The notes: generated by a model not told the origin, from the sequence alone. A stretch of 64,000 bases of DNA from Streptomyces sp. DvalAA-43 (GCF_900091725.1 NZ_FMBW01000088.1:21500-85499); one strand, 5' to 3'. Positions 51,203-61,119 are shown, numbered from the stretch's first letter. Numbers and translations are program-made.

Positions 51203-51397
51203 TCAGAACTTGATCCCGCCCAGGAGGCCGGCGAGACTCGCGCCGCCCGCGGTGATGCTCGGCGCGATGGCGGTGCCTGCCAGATAGAAACCGAACAGGG
51301 CAGTGACGAGGGCGTGCGAGGCCTTGAGGCCGTCCTTCCTGAAGAACAGGAAGACGATGATGCCGAGAATGACGACGCCTGACATGGACAGGATCAT
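51203..51397 (-). CDS. smeA: SmeA-like small membrane protein
   Basis: 64 aa with two helices: MSGVVILGIIVFLFFRKDGL (preceded by MILS) and ALVTALFGFYLAGTAIAPSI, then a Gly/Ala-rich end. Start 51397 (ATG) or ATG 51385; AGGAGAA precedes the first. Position directly before the SpoIIIE-like gene and size match smeA, which targets SffA to septa in sporulating hyphae. Identification rests on operon context and the two-helix pattern. Confidence 0.75.
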   Translation of the reverse strand: MILSMSGVVILGIIVFLFFRKDGLKASHALVTALFGFYLAGTAIAPSITAGGASLAGLLGGIKF

Positions 51398-51711
51398 GAG
51401 TGGTTCTCCTGGTTGGGGGGACAGTCACCATGAGTCCTTCCAGGTTCACCGGAAGTATCTATACGATAAAAGCTGCATTTGGGTGAAAAGTCGTTATTTT
51501 CACTTGAATGGCCGCCCGGGTGGTCCCGGTGGGGCGGCACGTGCGGTGTCGCGTACCGTTCCGCCGCACCCTTCGTGATCCTCTGCCACGGGTGGGGCCG
51601 GGGCATGTGCCCGGTCGGGCAGTACCCTGTCGGTTCACTCGTACGGCCCCACGGCGTACGTCCCGGCAGGTCGACAGTGGTGAAACCGGATAATGGAAGG
51701 CGGTCCGTCCG
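51398..51711. other. AT-rich divergent promoter region of smeA and the ankyrin gene
   Basis: A marked AT-rich island at about 51452-51512 within high-GC DNA. It holds an inverted repeat GTGAAAA...TTTTCAC (about 51483-51503) and, on the minus strand, TATAGAT as a possible -10 box. A sporulation-specific promoter is expected here, but I could not match WhiG or WhiA consensus safely. Confidence 0.5.
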
Positions 51712-52104
51712 ATGAGCGAAACCCCCGATCCCGAGGTGGTCGAGCTGGCGACGAAGGTCTTCGACCTCGCCCGCCGCGGTGAGACCGAGGCGCTCGCCGC
51801 GTACGTCGACGCGGGCGTCCCCGCGAACCTCACCAACGACCGGGGCGACACGCTGCTGATGCTCGCCGCCTACCACGGGCACGCCGCCGCCGTCACGGCC
51901 CTCGTCGGCCGGGGCGCCGACCCGGACCGGGCCAACGACCGCGGGCAGACGCCGCTCGCCGGTGCCGTTTTCAAGGGAGAGGGCGCGGTGATCGAGGCGC
52001 TGCTCTCCGCCGGGGCGGATCCGGCCGCAGGAACACCCTCCGCCGTCGACACCGCCCGCATGTTCGGCAAGGCCGACCTGCTGGAACTCTTCGGTTCCCG
52101 CTGA
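51712..52104 (+). CDS. Ankyrin-repeat protein
   Basis: 130 aa with about three ankyrin repeats: FDLARRGETEALAAYVDAGV, NDRGDTLLMLAAYHGHAAAV, NDRGQTPLAGAVFKGEGAVI and a capping helix TARMFGKADLLELF. The TPLxxA and GADP motifs are clear. Small protein-binding scaffold in the cytoplasm; partner unknown. ATG 51712; faces away from smeA. Confidence 0.9.
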   Translation: MSETPDPEVVELATKVFDLARRGETEALAAYVDAGVPANLTNDRGDTLLMLAAYHGHAAAVTALVGRGADPDRANDRGQTPLAGAVFKGEGAVIEALLSAGADPAAGTPSAVDTARMFGKADLLELFGSR

Positions 52105-52152
52105 CCGGGTACGTCGTAAATGTGGTCGCGGTGGCGAAATGGCTGGGTCATC

Positions 52153-52257
52153 ATGACGTCGCGGGCCCGGTTCCGGGCCACCGACGAGAGGCAGAGGAAG
52201 ATGGTCTACACCAAGCAGAAGACGGCGGTCGGCCGATCATGTTGCTGCGCGGCGTAG
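52153..52257 (+). CDS. Possible 34-aa peptide
   Basis: ATG 52153 to TAG 52257 encodes a basic peptide (MTSRARFRATDERQRKM, then KQKTAVGRSCCCAA). No RBS stands out, and no similarity is known to me. It lies in the 219-bp gap between the ankyrin and HEAT-repeat genes; might be noise. Confidence 0.2.
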   Translation: MTSRARFRATDERQRKMVYTKQKTAVGRSCCCAA

Positions 52258-52323
52258 TGCCCACCCGGCACTTGGAACTGCACAGTCCCGGTTGCGTCGA
52301 CAGCTTGATGTGAGGCTTTTTCC

Positions 52324-53742
52324 ATGTTTGATCCGTTCATAGCGCCGAGCGGCACCCTGCTCGGCCTGCTGCAGAGGGGCCGTGGCGATGGAACGCTCCA
52401 CGCGCTCGCCGCACCACGCCCCGAGGCCCTGGCGGCTCTCAACCACTGCGTCCTGAGCGATCCGCGTCACGACTGGCAGGTGGAGAACCGCTCCCTCTAC
52501 TACGCGCGCCTCTATCTCGACCTCGACGGCGGCATCGAAGAGATCGAACGCCATCTGTGCGATCCCGACGACCACCTCGACACCGACGACTCGCGCACCG
52601 GGCTGGCCCTCGCCGTACTCGGCCACCTCGCCTCGTACGGTCGCGGCGACGCCCTGGCCCTGCTGCGGCGGTACGCCGCGACCGGTGCCAACTGGGCCTG
52701 GGCCCTGGACGAGCTCGCCCTCCGCGACGACGACGCGGGACTGCGCGCCCTCGCCGTGCCCGTGCTCGGCCGCTTCCCGGCCACCGCGGAGGGCGCCGCC
52801 GAGCTGGCCGCCGTCGTACGGGACGCCTACGAGCCCCGCCCCTGGCGGCTCTGGGCGGACGACCCGCGCGAAACGGTCGGCGCCAGGGTCAGGGCCGCCT
52901 CGGAACAGGGCTCCTTCGACCGCTGGCAGCGCCAGATGCGGCCCGGCGGCCCCCGTCCCGGCTGGAGCGTCCAGGCGGTCTTCGACTGGGCCCAGCAGGG
53001 ACTCGAACGCGGCACCCCCCTCCATGTGCCGGCCGCCCGCTGCCTCACCGCCGTCGCGGGCCCCGAGGACCGGCCCACCATCGTCGAGGCCGCCCGCAGC
53101 GGTCCGGAGGGCGCCCGCTGTGCCGCGCTGCACTACCTGGCCGAGGCCAGGGACCCGGCCGTACTCGACCTGATCGAGACCGGAGCGGTCAGCGCCTCGC
53201 GCACCGTCGCCGACGCGGCCGTCTCCGCCTTCGAGCGGATGTGCGGCGACGCGGCGGTGGACCGCGCCCGGCGCTGGGCCCGACGGCCCGACGCGCTGGG
53301 TGCCTCCGCGGCCGGTGTGCTGGCCTGCCGGGGCGGCGCCCAGGACGCCCCCGTGGTCCTCGCCGCGCTCCGCGAGGCCGTACGGGGCGAGGGGCCGGAC
53401 GCACCACGCCTGTGGACCCTCGTCGACGGCACGGGACGGCTGGGCATCGGCTGCGCCGCTCCCGTACTGCGCCATGTCTACCGGGAGACGTCCTCCTCGC
53501 ATCTGCGCGGCCGGACGGCCCGCGCACTGGCCGCCACCGACCCCTCCTTCCCCACCGGATTCGCCGTCGAGTGCCTCTGGGACTGCGAGGAGACCACCCG
53601 GGAGGTCGCCGCACTCCACGCGGAGACCGGCGACATCAGAGTCGCCGAGCGACTCCGCCGCCTCGCCGCCGACCCGGCCGAGGAGGCCGAGGTGCAGACG
53701 GCGGTACGCAGCAGGATCGGGCCCGACACCCCTGCGGCCTGA
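52324..53742 (+). CDS. HEAT-repeat domain protein
   Basis: 472 aa, soluble, all-helical. Repeated patterns such as DDAGLRALAVPVLGRFPATA, AARSGPEGARCAALHYLAEA, DPAVLDLIETGAVSASRTVA and AVLRHVYRETSSSHLRGRTA are HEAT-like. N-terminal signature MFDPFIAPSGTLLGLLQRGR GDG. This is a known streptomycete family, likely a protein-interaction scaffold; no catalytic motif. ATG 52324 with a weak GAGG upstream. No further genes in this direction until the fused relic. Confidence 0.8.
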   Translation: MFDPFIAPSGTLLGLLQRGRGDGTLHALAAPRPEALAALNHCVLSDPRHDWQVENRSLYYARLYLDLDGGIEEIERHLCDPDDHLDTDDSRTGLALAVLGHLASYGRGDALALLRRYAATGANWAWALDELALRDDDAGLRALAVPVLGRFPATAEGAAELAAVVRDAYEPRPWRLWADDPRETVGARVRAASEQGSFDRWQRQMRPGGPRPGWSVQAVFDWAQQGLERGTPLHVPAARCLTAVAGPEDRPTIVEAARSGPEGARCAALHYLAEARDPAVLDLIETGAVSASRTVADAAVSAFERMCGDAAVDRARRWARRPDALGASAAGVLACRGGAQDAPVVLAALREAVRGEGPDAPRLWTLVDGTGRLGIGCAAPVLRHVYRETSSSHLRGRTARALAATDPSFPTGFAVECLWDCEETTREVAALHAETGDIRVAERLRRLAADPAEEAEVQTAVRSRIGPDTPAA

Positions 53743-53931
53743 CCGGGCGGTGACAGCGACGCGCGTCGGGGGCGCGCGGCGCACCACGGGCGGCCTCGCC
53801 CGGAAGCACGGAAGGCGGCCCGGCCCCGCGGGAGGAACCCGGCGGCGCCCGGCTCAAACGCTCACTGGACGTTCCCCGGACGGAAAGATCCAAGCCGGCC
53901 CGGTCACGTCCGGCGTGGCGAGAACACGGAC

Positions 53932-54801
53932 ATGCGTGTCGTCATCGTCACCGAATCCTTCCCGCCCGATGTCAGCGGCGTGGCCCACCGCACCCTGCAG
54001 ACGGCCCGGCATCCCGCCCGCCGCGGCCACGAACCGCTCGTCGTCGCCCCGGCCACCGTCGGAGCGGTGACCACGTCCCGTCCGGATCTTCCCGGCATCT
54101 TCGAACCCGGCACCCCCTGCCCCGTGGTGCGCGTCCCCTCCCTCCCGCTGCCCGGCTACCCCCACCCAGGTCCGGGTCGCACTGCCGAGCCGACGGCTGA
54201 CCGCCGCCCTCACCGCACACCGCGCCGAACTCGTCCATCTGGCCGACCCCGGTGCCGTGCTCGGGCTGCCCGCGCCGCTGGACACACGCTGGCCCGGCGG
54301 CAGGCCGGAGTGAACGCCGTGGTCCACGCGCTGTCCGACCGCTACGACGCCGTTCATCTGCACCTGGCGGACCGGTCCCGGGTCGGCGACCGCTCGCTGT
54401 GGAGCCCCGACCGGCTCCATCCGGCCGAACGCGGTCACCGGACCGTCGCGGCGGGCTTCCACGCGCTGCTGGCCGCCCGGGGGCTGGCGCTCGGTGCGCC
54501 ACCGGGGCTCGAACCACGCCAACCGCCCCCGGGCCGCCTCGACTCATGGCGCCGGCTGGCCACCGCGGGCACCGGCCGGCTGGCCCGCAGGAGCACCGAT
54601 CTGCTGCCCCAGCTGATGTGCCTGGCCGGCGCCGAACTGTGGCACCGGGCCTGCGGCACGGGCGCACACCTCGACCGGCGCGCCGAGGAGGCCCTGCGGA
54701 GCGCGCCGGCCGCTCTACCGCCGCGCGGTGTGCCGGGAACGGCGGAACAGGCCGCGCCGTCGGCGCCGGTGGCCGTGGCACGGGCCAGAATGGAGGGATG
54801 A
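53932..54801 (+). pseudogene. Fused relic: glycosyltransferase N-terminus and SGNH-hydrolase C-terminus
   Basis: The start (MRVVIVTESFPPDVSGVAHR, ARRGHEPLVVAPAT, VRVPSLPLPGYP) is the opening of a GT4 glycosyltransferase. It goes out of frame at ~54162; another frame then continues with QVRVALPSRRLTAALTAHRA and ELVHLADPG until ~54300. From there the original frame encodes the end of an SGNH/GDSL hydrolase (NAVVHALSDRYDAVHLHLAD, LWSPDRLHPAERGHRTVAAG, the DxxH active-site block) to 54801. The middle parts of both genes are missing, so a deletion joined two neighbouring genes. The whole 289-codon frame is open, so a chimeric product is possible but unlikely to work. Confidence 0.6.
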
Positions 54802-57800
54802 CGGGACGCTGGGAGTTCTGGATCGACCGGGGCGGGACGTTCACCGATGTCGTGGGGCGGGATCCGGGCGGGCGCCTGGTCACCCGCAAGCTGCTCTCCC
54901 ACGACCCGGACCGCTACCGCGACGCCGCCGTGGCCGGGATCCGGGCGCTGCTCGGCCTCGGCCCCACCGACCCGGTCCCCACCGACCGGGTCGGTGCGGT
55001 ACGGATCGGCACGACGGTCGCCACCAACGCCCTGCTGGAGCGGCGCGGCGAGCCGACCGTCCTGGTCATCACGGAAGGCTTCCGGGACGCCCTGCGCATC
55101 GCGTACCAGAACCGGCCGCGCCTCTTCGACCGCCGCATCCTGCTGCCCGAGGCGGTCTACGAGCGGGTGATCGAGGTACCCGAGCGGATCGACGCCCACG
55201 GCGAGGTCGTCGTCCCCCTGGACCGGGAAGCGGTCGCCGAACGCCTGAGAGCCGCCCGCGCCGACGGACTGCGCAGCGCGGCCGTCGTCCTGATGCACGG
55301 CTACCGCCACCCCGGACACGAGAGCGCCGTGGCCGAAGCCGCCCGCGAGGCGGGCTTCACCCAGGTCAGCTGCTCGCACGAGGTGAGCCCGCTGATCAAG
55401 CTCGTACCGCGCGGCGACACCACCGTCGTCGACGCCTACCTCTCGCCGATCCTGCGCCGGTACGTCGACGAGGTCGCCGGTGAACTCGACGGCATCCGGC
55501 TGATGTTCATGCAGTCCAACGGCGGACTGCGCGAAGCCTCCCACTTCCGGGGCAAGGACGCCGTGCTCTCCGGCCCCGCCGGTGGCGTGGTCGGTATGGC
55601 CCGCACCTCCGAACAGGCCGGATTCGGCCGGGTCATCGGCTTCGACATGGGCGGCACGTCCACCGATGTGTCCCACTACGCGGGCGAGTTCGAGCGCGAG
55701 CTCGGCACCCAGGTCGCCGGTGTGCGGATGAGCGCCCCGATGATGAGCATCCACACCGTCGCGGCCGGCGGCGGCTCCGTCCTGCACTTCGACGGCCGGC
55801 GCCAGCGGGTCGGCCCGGACTCGGCGGGCGCGATCCCCGGGCCGGCCTGCTACCGTCGCGGCGGCCCGCTGACCGTCACCGACGCCAATGTGATGCTCGG
55901 CCGGATCCAGCCCGCCCACTTCCCGGCCGTCTTCGGACCCGATGGAGACCTCCCGCTCGACGCGGCGCTGGTCCGCGAACGCTTCGACGCGCTCGCCGAG
56001 GACGTGACCCGCGCCACCGGAACACGGCGCACGGCCGCCGAGACCGCCGCCGGGTTCCTGGAGATCGCCGTGCTCAACATGGCGAACGCGGTCAAGAAGA
56101 TCTCCGTGCAGCGCGGGCACGACATCACCCGCTACGCCCTGACCGGCTTCGGCGGCGCCGGTGGCCAGCACGTCTGCGCCGTAGCCGACTCCCTGGGCAT
56201 CGACACGGTCCTCGTACCGCCGCTGGCGGGTGTGCTGTCCGCGTACGGCATCGGTCTCGCTGACGCCACCGCGATGCGCGAGCAGTCGGTGGAGGCGGAA
56301 CTGAACGAGGCGACCCGGACCGCGGTGGGCGGACTCTGCGACGAACTGGCCGCCCGGACCCGCGCCGAACTGCGCGCCGACGCCGTCCCCGACGACGCGA
56401 TCAGCACCCGCGCCCGCGTACTGCTCCGCTACGCCGGTACGGATTCGAGCCTGCCCGTCGACCTGGACACCGCACCCGCCATGGCCGCGGCGTTCACCGC
56501 CGAGCACCGGGCGCGCTACGCGTTCACCATGGACAAACCCCTGGTCGTCGAAGCGGTCTCGGTCGAGGCGACCGGAACGGCGGACCGGCACGATCCGCGC
56601 CCGGCCGGGCGCACGCCCCGCACGGGCGCCAAGCCCCGGCCGCACGACACCGTGAGGATGTTCACCGAAGGCCGGTGGCAGGAGACCCCGCTCCACCGCC
56701 GCGAGGACCTGCGGCCCGGGGACACCGTGACCGGCCCCGCGGTGATCGCCGAGGCGGACGCCACCACCGTCGTCGACCCCGGCTGGCAGGCCGTTCCCGC
56801 CGACACCGGCCATCTGCTGCTCACCAGGGTCCGCCCGCGCCCGGACCGCACGGCCGTCGGCACCCGGGTCGACCCCGTCATGCTGGAGGTCTTCAACAAC
56901 CTCTTCATGTCGATCGCCGAGCAGATGGGAGTGCGCCTGGAGAACACGGCCCACTCCGTCAACATCAAGGAGCGGCTCGACTTCTCCTGCGCGCTCTTCG
57001 ACGCGGACGGCAATCTGATCGCCAACGCCCCGCACATCCCGGTCCACCTCGGCTCGATGGGCGAGTCCATCAAGGAGGTGCTGCGGCGCAACGGCGCCGC
57101 GATGCGTCCCGGTGACGCGTACGCCGTCAACGATCCGTACCACGGCGGCACCCATCTGCCCGACGTGACCGTGGTGACACCGGTCTTCGACGAGACCGGC
57201 GGCGAACGGCCCCGGCTGCGCTTCCTGGTGGCCTCGCGGGGGCACCACGCAGAGATCGGCGGCATCACCCCCGGCTCCATGCCCGCCTTCAGCCGTACCG
57301 TCCACGAGGAAGGCGTGCTGTTCGACAACTGGCTGCTGGTACGCGACGGCAGGTTCCGCGAGGACGAGACGCGCGAGCTTCTCACCACCGCCGCGTACCC
57401 CTCCCGCGACCCGGAGACCAACCTCGCCGACCTGCGCGCCCAGATCGCCGCCAACGAGAAGGGCATCGCCGAACTCCGGCGCATGGTCGAACAGTTCGGC
57501 CCCGACGCCGTCGCCGCGTACATGGGGCACGTGCAGGACAACGCCGAGGAGTCCGTCCGCCGGATCCTCGCCGGACTCCACGACGGCGCCTACCGCTACG
57601 AGACCGACAACGGCGCCGTCATCGAGGTCGCCCTCACCGTCGACCGGACCGCCCGCAGCGCGGTCGTCGACTTCACCGGCACCTCACCGCAGCAGCCGGG
57701 CAATTTCAACGCGCCGAGATCCGTGGTCATGGCGGCCGTGCTGTACGTCTTCCGGACCCTGGTCGCCGAGGACATCCCCCTCAACAGCGGCTGCCTCGAA

Positions 57801-58454
57801 CCCCTGGAGGTCCGCATCCCGGAGGGCTCCATGCTGGCCCCCGTCCACCCGGCGGCCACCGTCGCGGGAAACGTGGAGACGTCCCAGGCCGTCACCGGCG
57901 CCCTGTACGGGGCCCTCGGCATCCAGGCCGAGGGCTCGGGCACCATGAACAACCTCACCTTCGGCAACGAACGCGTCCAGTACTACGAGACCGTGGCGAG
58001 CGGTTCGGGCGCGGGCGAGGACTTCGACGGCGCCGACGCCGTACAGACCCATATGACCAACTCCCGCCTCACCGACCCCGAAGTCCTCGAATGGCGCTAC
58101 CCCGTCCTGCTGGAGAGCTTCGCGGTGCGCGAGGGCAGCGGGGGCGGCGGGCGCCGGCACGGCGGCTGCGGCGTGGAGCGGCGGCTCCGCTTCCTGGAAC
58201 CCGTCACCGTGGCACTGCTCTCGGGCCACCGCCGGGTCCGGCCGTACGGAATGGCGGGCGGCGAACCGGGCACACTCGGCGACCAGCACATCGAGCACCC
58301 GGACGGCCGGGCGGACACACCCCTGCGCGGCTGCGACACCGCCGAGCTGGAGCCGGGGGACGTCCTGGTGCTGCGCACGCCGGGCGGCGGGGGCTACGGA
58401 ACCCCGGAGCCGGGCCGCGACGACCGTACCGGAGGCGGCGAGGAGCAACGGTGA
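54798..58454 (+). CDS. 5-Oxoprolinase / hydantoinase, fused HyuA-HyuB
   Basis: 1218 aa, ATP-dependent hydrolysis of 5-oxoproline (or hydantoin) with both subunits in one chain. HyuA half (residues 1-~690): WEFWIDRGGTFTDVVGRDPG, IGTTVATNALLERRGEPTVL, VIGFDMGGTSTDVSHYAGEF and AAGGGSVLHFDGRRQRVGPD. HyuB half (~695-1205): VMLEVFNNLFMSIAEQMGVR, NDPYHGGTHLPDVTVVTPVF, SRGHHAEIGGITPGSMPAFS, ETSQAVTGALYGALG and the C-terminal VLRTPGGGGYG. ATG 54798 (GGAGGG) overlaps the preceding relic's stop. The fused, eukaryote-like OplAH layout recycles pyroglutamate. Confidence 0.93.
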   Translation: MTGRWEFWIDRGGTFTDVVGRDPGGRLVTRKLLSHDPDRYRDAAVAGIRALLGLGPTDPVPTDRVGAVRIGTTVATNALLERRGEPTVLVITEGFRDALRIAYQNRPRLFDRRILLPEAVYERVIEVPERIDAHGEVVVPLDREAVAERLRAARADGLRSAAVVLMHGYRHPGHESAVAEAAREAGFTQVSCSHEVSPLIKLVPRGDTTVVDAYLSPILRRYVDEVAGELDGIRLMFMQSNGGLREASHFRGKDAVLSGPAGGVVGMARTSEQAGFGRVIGFDMGGTSTDVSHYAGEFERELGTQVAGVRMSAPMMSIHTVAAGGGSVLHFDGRRQRVGPDSAGAIPGPACYRRGGPLTVTDANVMLGRIQPAHFPAVFGPDGDLPLDAALVRERFDALAEDVTRATGTRRTAAETAAGFLEIAVLNMANAVKKISVQRGHDITRYALTGFGGAGGQHVCAVADSLGIDTVLVPPLAGVLSAYGIGLADATAMREQSVEAELNEATRTAVGGLCDELAARTRAELRADAVPDDAISTRARVLLRYAGTDSSLPVDLDTAPAMAAAFTAEHRARYAFTMDKPLVVEAVSVEATGTADRHDPRPAGRTPRTGAKPRPHDTVRMFTEGRWQETPLHRREDLRPGDTVTGPAVIAEADATTVVDPGWQAVPADTGHLLLTRVRPRPDRTAVGTRVDPVMLEVFNNLFMSIAEQMGVRLENTAHSVNIKERLDFSCALFDADGNLIANAPHIPVHLGSMGESIKEVLRRNGAAMRPGDAYAVNDPYHGGTHLPDVTVVTPVFDETGGERPRLRFLVASRGHHAEIGGITPGSMPAFSRTVHEEGVLFDNWLLVRDGRFREDETRELLTTAAYPSRDPETNLADLRAQIAANEKGIAELRRMVEQFGPDAVAAYMGHVQDNAEESVRRILAGLHDGAYRYETDNGAVIEVALTVDRTARSAVVDFTGTSPQQPGNFNAPRSVVMAAVLYVFRTLVAEDIPLNSGCLEPLEVRIPEGSMLAPVHPAATVAGNVETSQAVTGALYGALGIQAEGSGTMNNLTFGNERVQYYETVASGSGAGEDFDGADAVQTHMTNSRLTDPEVLEWRYPVLLESFAVREGSGGGGRRHGGCGVERRLRFLEPVTVALLSGHRRVRPYGMAGGEPGTLGDQHIEHPDGRADTPLRGCDTAELEPGDVLVLRTPGGGGYGTPEPGRDDRTGGGEEQR

Positions 58455-58514
58455 CGCGGGGTCGCTTCTGCGCCGTTTCGACCGTTGTCGGTGCGAGGAC
58501 CTAATCTGTGCAGC

Positions 58515-60041
58515 GTGACTTCGCCTGCCTACACGGACAACGCTGCGCCCCAGCTCAGCGCGGGGCCGCGGCCCGCCCCGGGCCCGGCCGCCGACGAGGG
58601 GCTCTCGCGGCGGCTGCGCGCGCTCGCCTGCACGGCGCCGCTGCACGACCTCGATGTGCGCAAGGCGAATCTGGCCGGTGAGTACACGGTCTACGCGATG
58701 GCCGAGGTCGCCCTCGCCGCGATCGACCTCGTCACCCTCAACATGGACTTCGACACGGGTGCCGACCACGACCAGATAGTGACCAGACTGCTGCCCCGCG
58801 TCGCCGCCCAGGCCCCGGGCCGCCCCGTCGCCGAGCACGAGCGGGTCGCGCGCTGGGTGCTGGAGAACCTGATCAACGTCGGCAGCGTGGACCGCGGATT
58901 CCGCGCGGTGTACGGCACGTTCGGCCCCGACGGGGTGTACGTCCGCCGGGACTACGACTTCAAGCTGATCGAGGAGGTCCCCGGCTACGGCGGCACCGTC
59001 TACCTCCGGGCCACCGACGAAGCGGTCAACGTCCTGGTCGGCGCCCTCGACACGGACGTCACCAGTGCCCAGATCGCCGCAGAGGTGAAGCTGGAGGTCC
59101 TCATCAGCCGGGGCCGCCTCGCGGACGCGCAGCTCGCCGCCGAGCAGGCCCGCTACCGCACCGTGCAGTACGCGGAAACCCTCCGCAAGACGCTGGAGGC
59201 CACCCGGCGCAACGTCCGCGCCGTCGACTGGCTCAACGCGGTCCCCGACATGATCGCCGAAGCGCTGGACCACGTCGCCGACCGCTACCGCCACGAGAAC
59301 GCCATCCTCACCAACATCCGCAAGGCGCGCGACGAGGCGGAGGAGCCCGAGCACAAACGCCGCGCCGCCGAACTCGTCGACATCGTCAAGGACTGCATCC
59401 GCCGCCACACCCAGCTGCAGTCCCGTCTGCTCGAAGCCGGCCCGCTGTTCCGCGCCGAACAGGACCGGCAGGCCTTCGCCACCCCCACGGCCCGCACCGG
59501 CCTCGATCTGTACGGCCAGTTGGTCGCCCCGCTGCTGCCGCTCCCCGTCGAACAGGCCATCCGCGTCACCGACGCCTTCTTCGCCCACGGCACCGGGCTG
59601 CGCACCCCCACCTCGGTACGGGTGGGCGACCTCGTCGACCTGCTGCTCACCCCGCCCCTGGAGCGGGAGCACCTGGGCGCCGAGATGCCCGAGCCCGATC
59701 TGATCGCCACCCCCGACGACAGCAGGTTCAGCGAGGAGCAGCTCGCGAGCGCCATGGACCTCCTCGACCTGGAACACGACGCCCCGCGCCGGCTCTCCGG
59801 ACTCCTCACCGAGGCCCGGCGCCGCGATCCCGAACTGCCCTACCTGGTCGCCCTGCTGGCGGTGCACGCCGCCAGCCCACCGGTCGGAACCGCCTATCGG
59901 CAGGGCGAGAGGCGGCTGCTGTTCTCCGTCGACGACGGCACGCAGCTCGACGACCCGGAGTTCGGCGGCGCGGACCTGATCGTGGGCACGGCCCTGCTGG
60001 ACGCGGCTGGTATGGCCGCGGACCGCACGGAGGCGTCATGA
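58515..60041 (+). CDS. jetA: JetA-like kleisin subunit of a Wadjet/MksBEF-type SMC complex
   Basis: 508 aa from GTG 58515 (an alternative upstream start at 58485 lacks conservation). TAATCT at 58502-58507 ends eight bases before the GTG, so a leaderless transcript is likely. LSRRLRALACTAPLHDLDVR, YTVYAMAEVALAAIDLVTLN then a wHTH-like region, a coiled-coil middle (LAAEQARYRTVQYAETLRKT, RNVRAVDWLNAVPDMIAEAL, HENAILTNIRKARDEAEEPE) and a C-terminal SVDDGTQLDDPEFGG. This matches the JetA/MksF-type subunits of three- or four-gene SMC anti-plasmid systems. Overlaps the next small ORF by ATGA. Confidence 0.75.
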   Translation: MTSPAYTDNAAPQLSAGPRPAPGPAADEGLSRRLRALACTAPLHDLDVRKANLAGEYTVYAMAEVALAAIDLVTLNMDFDTGADHDQIVTRLLPRVAAQAPGRPVAEHERVARWVLENLINVGSVDRGFRAVYGTFGPDGVYVRRDYDFKLIEEVPGYGGTVYLRATDEAVNVLVGALDTDVTSAQIAAEVKLEVLISRGRLADAQLAAEQARYRTVQYAETLRKTLEATRRNVRAVDWLNAVPDMIAEALDHVADRYRHENAILTNIRKARDEAEEPEHKRRAAELVDIVKDCIRRHTQLQSRLLEAGPLFRAEQDRQAFATPTARTGLDLYGQLVAPLLPLPVEQAIRVTDAFFAHGTGLRTPTSVRVGDLVDLLLTPPLEREHLGAEMPEPDLIATPDDSRFSEEQLASAMDLLDLEHDAPRRLSGLLTEARRRDPELPYLVALLAVHAASPPVGTAYRQGERRLLFSVDDGTQLDDPEFGGADLIVGTALLDAAGMAADRTEAS

Positions 60042-60190
60042 CCCGCGCGGCGCGCACGACCCCGCCCCTCCTCGCAGACACCCGCGCCGCGGACCCGGAC
60101 CGCACCGCGCCGCCCGGCACGGACTCCGTGAGAGCCGGCGCCGCCCACCCCGTACCGAAGACTTTCCGCAGCAAGGAGCGACCGTCGTGA
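60038..60190 (+). CDS. 50-codon ORF coupled to jetA and jetB
   Basis: ATG 60038 overlaps the jetA stop (ATGA) and its TGA overlaps the jetB GTG start (GTGA at 60187-60190), so it fills the gap exactly. The product MTRAARTTPPLLADTRAADP with RVAGAAH-like Ala/Pro-rich centre and KTFRSKERPS end is basic and disordered-looking. It may be a small subunit, a translational coupler, or chance. No homologue known to me. Confidence 0.5.
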   Translation: MTRAARTTPPLLADTRAADPDRTAPPGTDSVRAGAAHPVPKTFRSKERPS

Positions 60191-61119
60191 GCGACCACCG
60201 CGCACAGCACACCGACGCGTGGAGCGAGCCGACCGCCGCGTACCCGACGGAGGGCACGGGCCCCGCCGACCAGGCGGTGCACACGACAGCAGCCCCGCCC
60301 GTCACCCCGGCCGACGCGGCCGACGCCGCCCGGCTCGTCGCCTTCGGCCTCCAGCCCAAGCTGCTCCCCGCCCGCGACGCCGAATACGCCGAACTGCTCC
60401 GCCGCTACCGGGAGGCCCCTGCCTTCGCCCGGCTCGCCGACGCCGTGGCGACCGGGCTCGGCCTGGTCGTGCTGGAGGTGTCCACCCGCGCCGGCATGGC
60501 CGTCACCGCCGGCGAGGACTCCGTCTTCGCCGTCCGCATGGGCGACTACGCCCGCCGCGCCTCGTCCGACTCCGCCGACCGCTTCCTGCACGGGCTCGCC
60601 CACCTCGCCGTCGCCGCGATGGCCTTCCCCCGCCCCGAGGACCTGGCCGACGACGCGTACATCGGCCGGATCACGGTCAACGGCGTCGACTCGTTCGTAC
60701 GCCAGGCGTGCCACCGCCTGGAGGAGCGCGCCGAGGAGCACGGGGACAACACCGACCCCGCCACCGACGCCCCCGGACTCGAAGCGGCCTGGCGGATCTA
60801 CGCCCGGCGCAGCTCCACCGGCGCCACGAAGGACGCCCGGCGACTGGCCGGCTCCACCACCGGCATCGTCGGCAAGGCCGTCGCCTTCCTCACCGACTCC
60901 GGCTTCCTCCAGCGCACCGGGGACGACGCCGGGGGCGCCTTCCGCACCACCGCCCGCTACCAGCTCCAGGTCCGCGACATGGCAGGCAGCGCCGCCATGG
61001 CCGAACTGCTGGAGCTGGGCGTCGTACCGGTCACCGATGGCACGGCGACGCTGCTCCCGCCGCCCGACCCCGACGACCTGGAGCTGGCCGCCGACGCGGG
61101 CTTGCCCTTCCACGCCTGA
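60187..61119 (+). CDS. jetB: JetB-like (MksE-type) wHTH subunit
   Basis: 310 aa from GTG 60187 (AAGGAG seven bases upstream). Disordered first 40 residues, then LQPKLLPARDAEYAELLRRY, GLGLVVLEVSTRAGMAVTAG, FLHGLAHLAVAAMAFPRPED, ITVNGVDSFVRQACHRLEER, and a second wHTH region KAVAFLTDSGFLQRTGDDAG, YQLQVRDMAGSAAMAELLEL. Such KITE-type subunits bridge kleisin and SMC heads. Order after jetA and before the SMC gene is as in Wadjet/MksBEF operons. Confidence 0.75.
   Translation: MSDHRAQHTDAWSEPTAAYPTEGTGPADQAVHTTAAPPVTPADAADAARLVAFGLQPKLLPARDAEYAELLRRYREAPAFARLADAVATGLGLVVLEVSTRAGMAVTAGEDSVFAVRMGDYARRASSDSADRFLHGLAHLAVAAMAFPRPEDLADDAYIGRITVNGVDSFVRQACHRLEERAEEHGDNTDPATDAPGLEAAWRIYARRSSTGATKDARRLAGSTTGIVGKAVAFLTDSGFLQRTGDDAGGAFRTTARYQLQVRDMAGSAAMAELLELGVVPVTDGTATLLPPPDPDDLELAADAGLPFHA

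Noticed and set aside
54435..57581. Minus-strand open frame of ~1050 codons opposite 5-oxoprolinase
   Set aside because: No domain recognisable and the plus strand has a complete, motif-rich enzyme; a GC-bias artefact.
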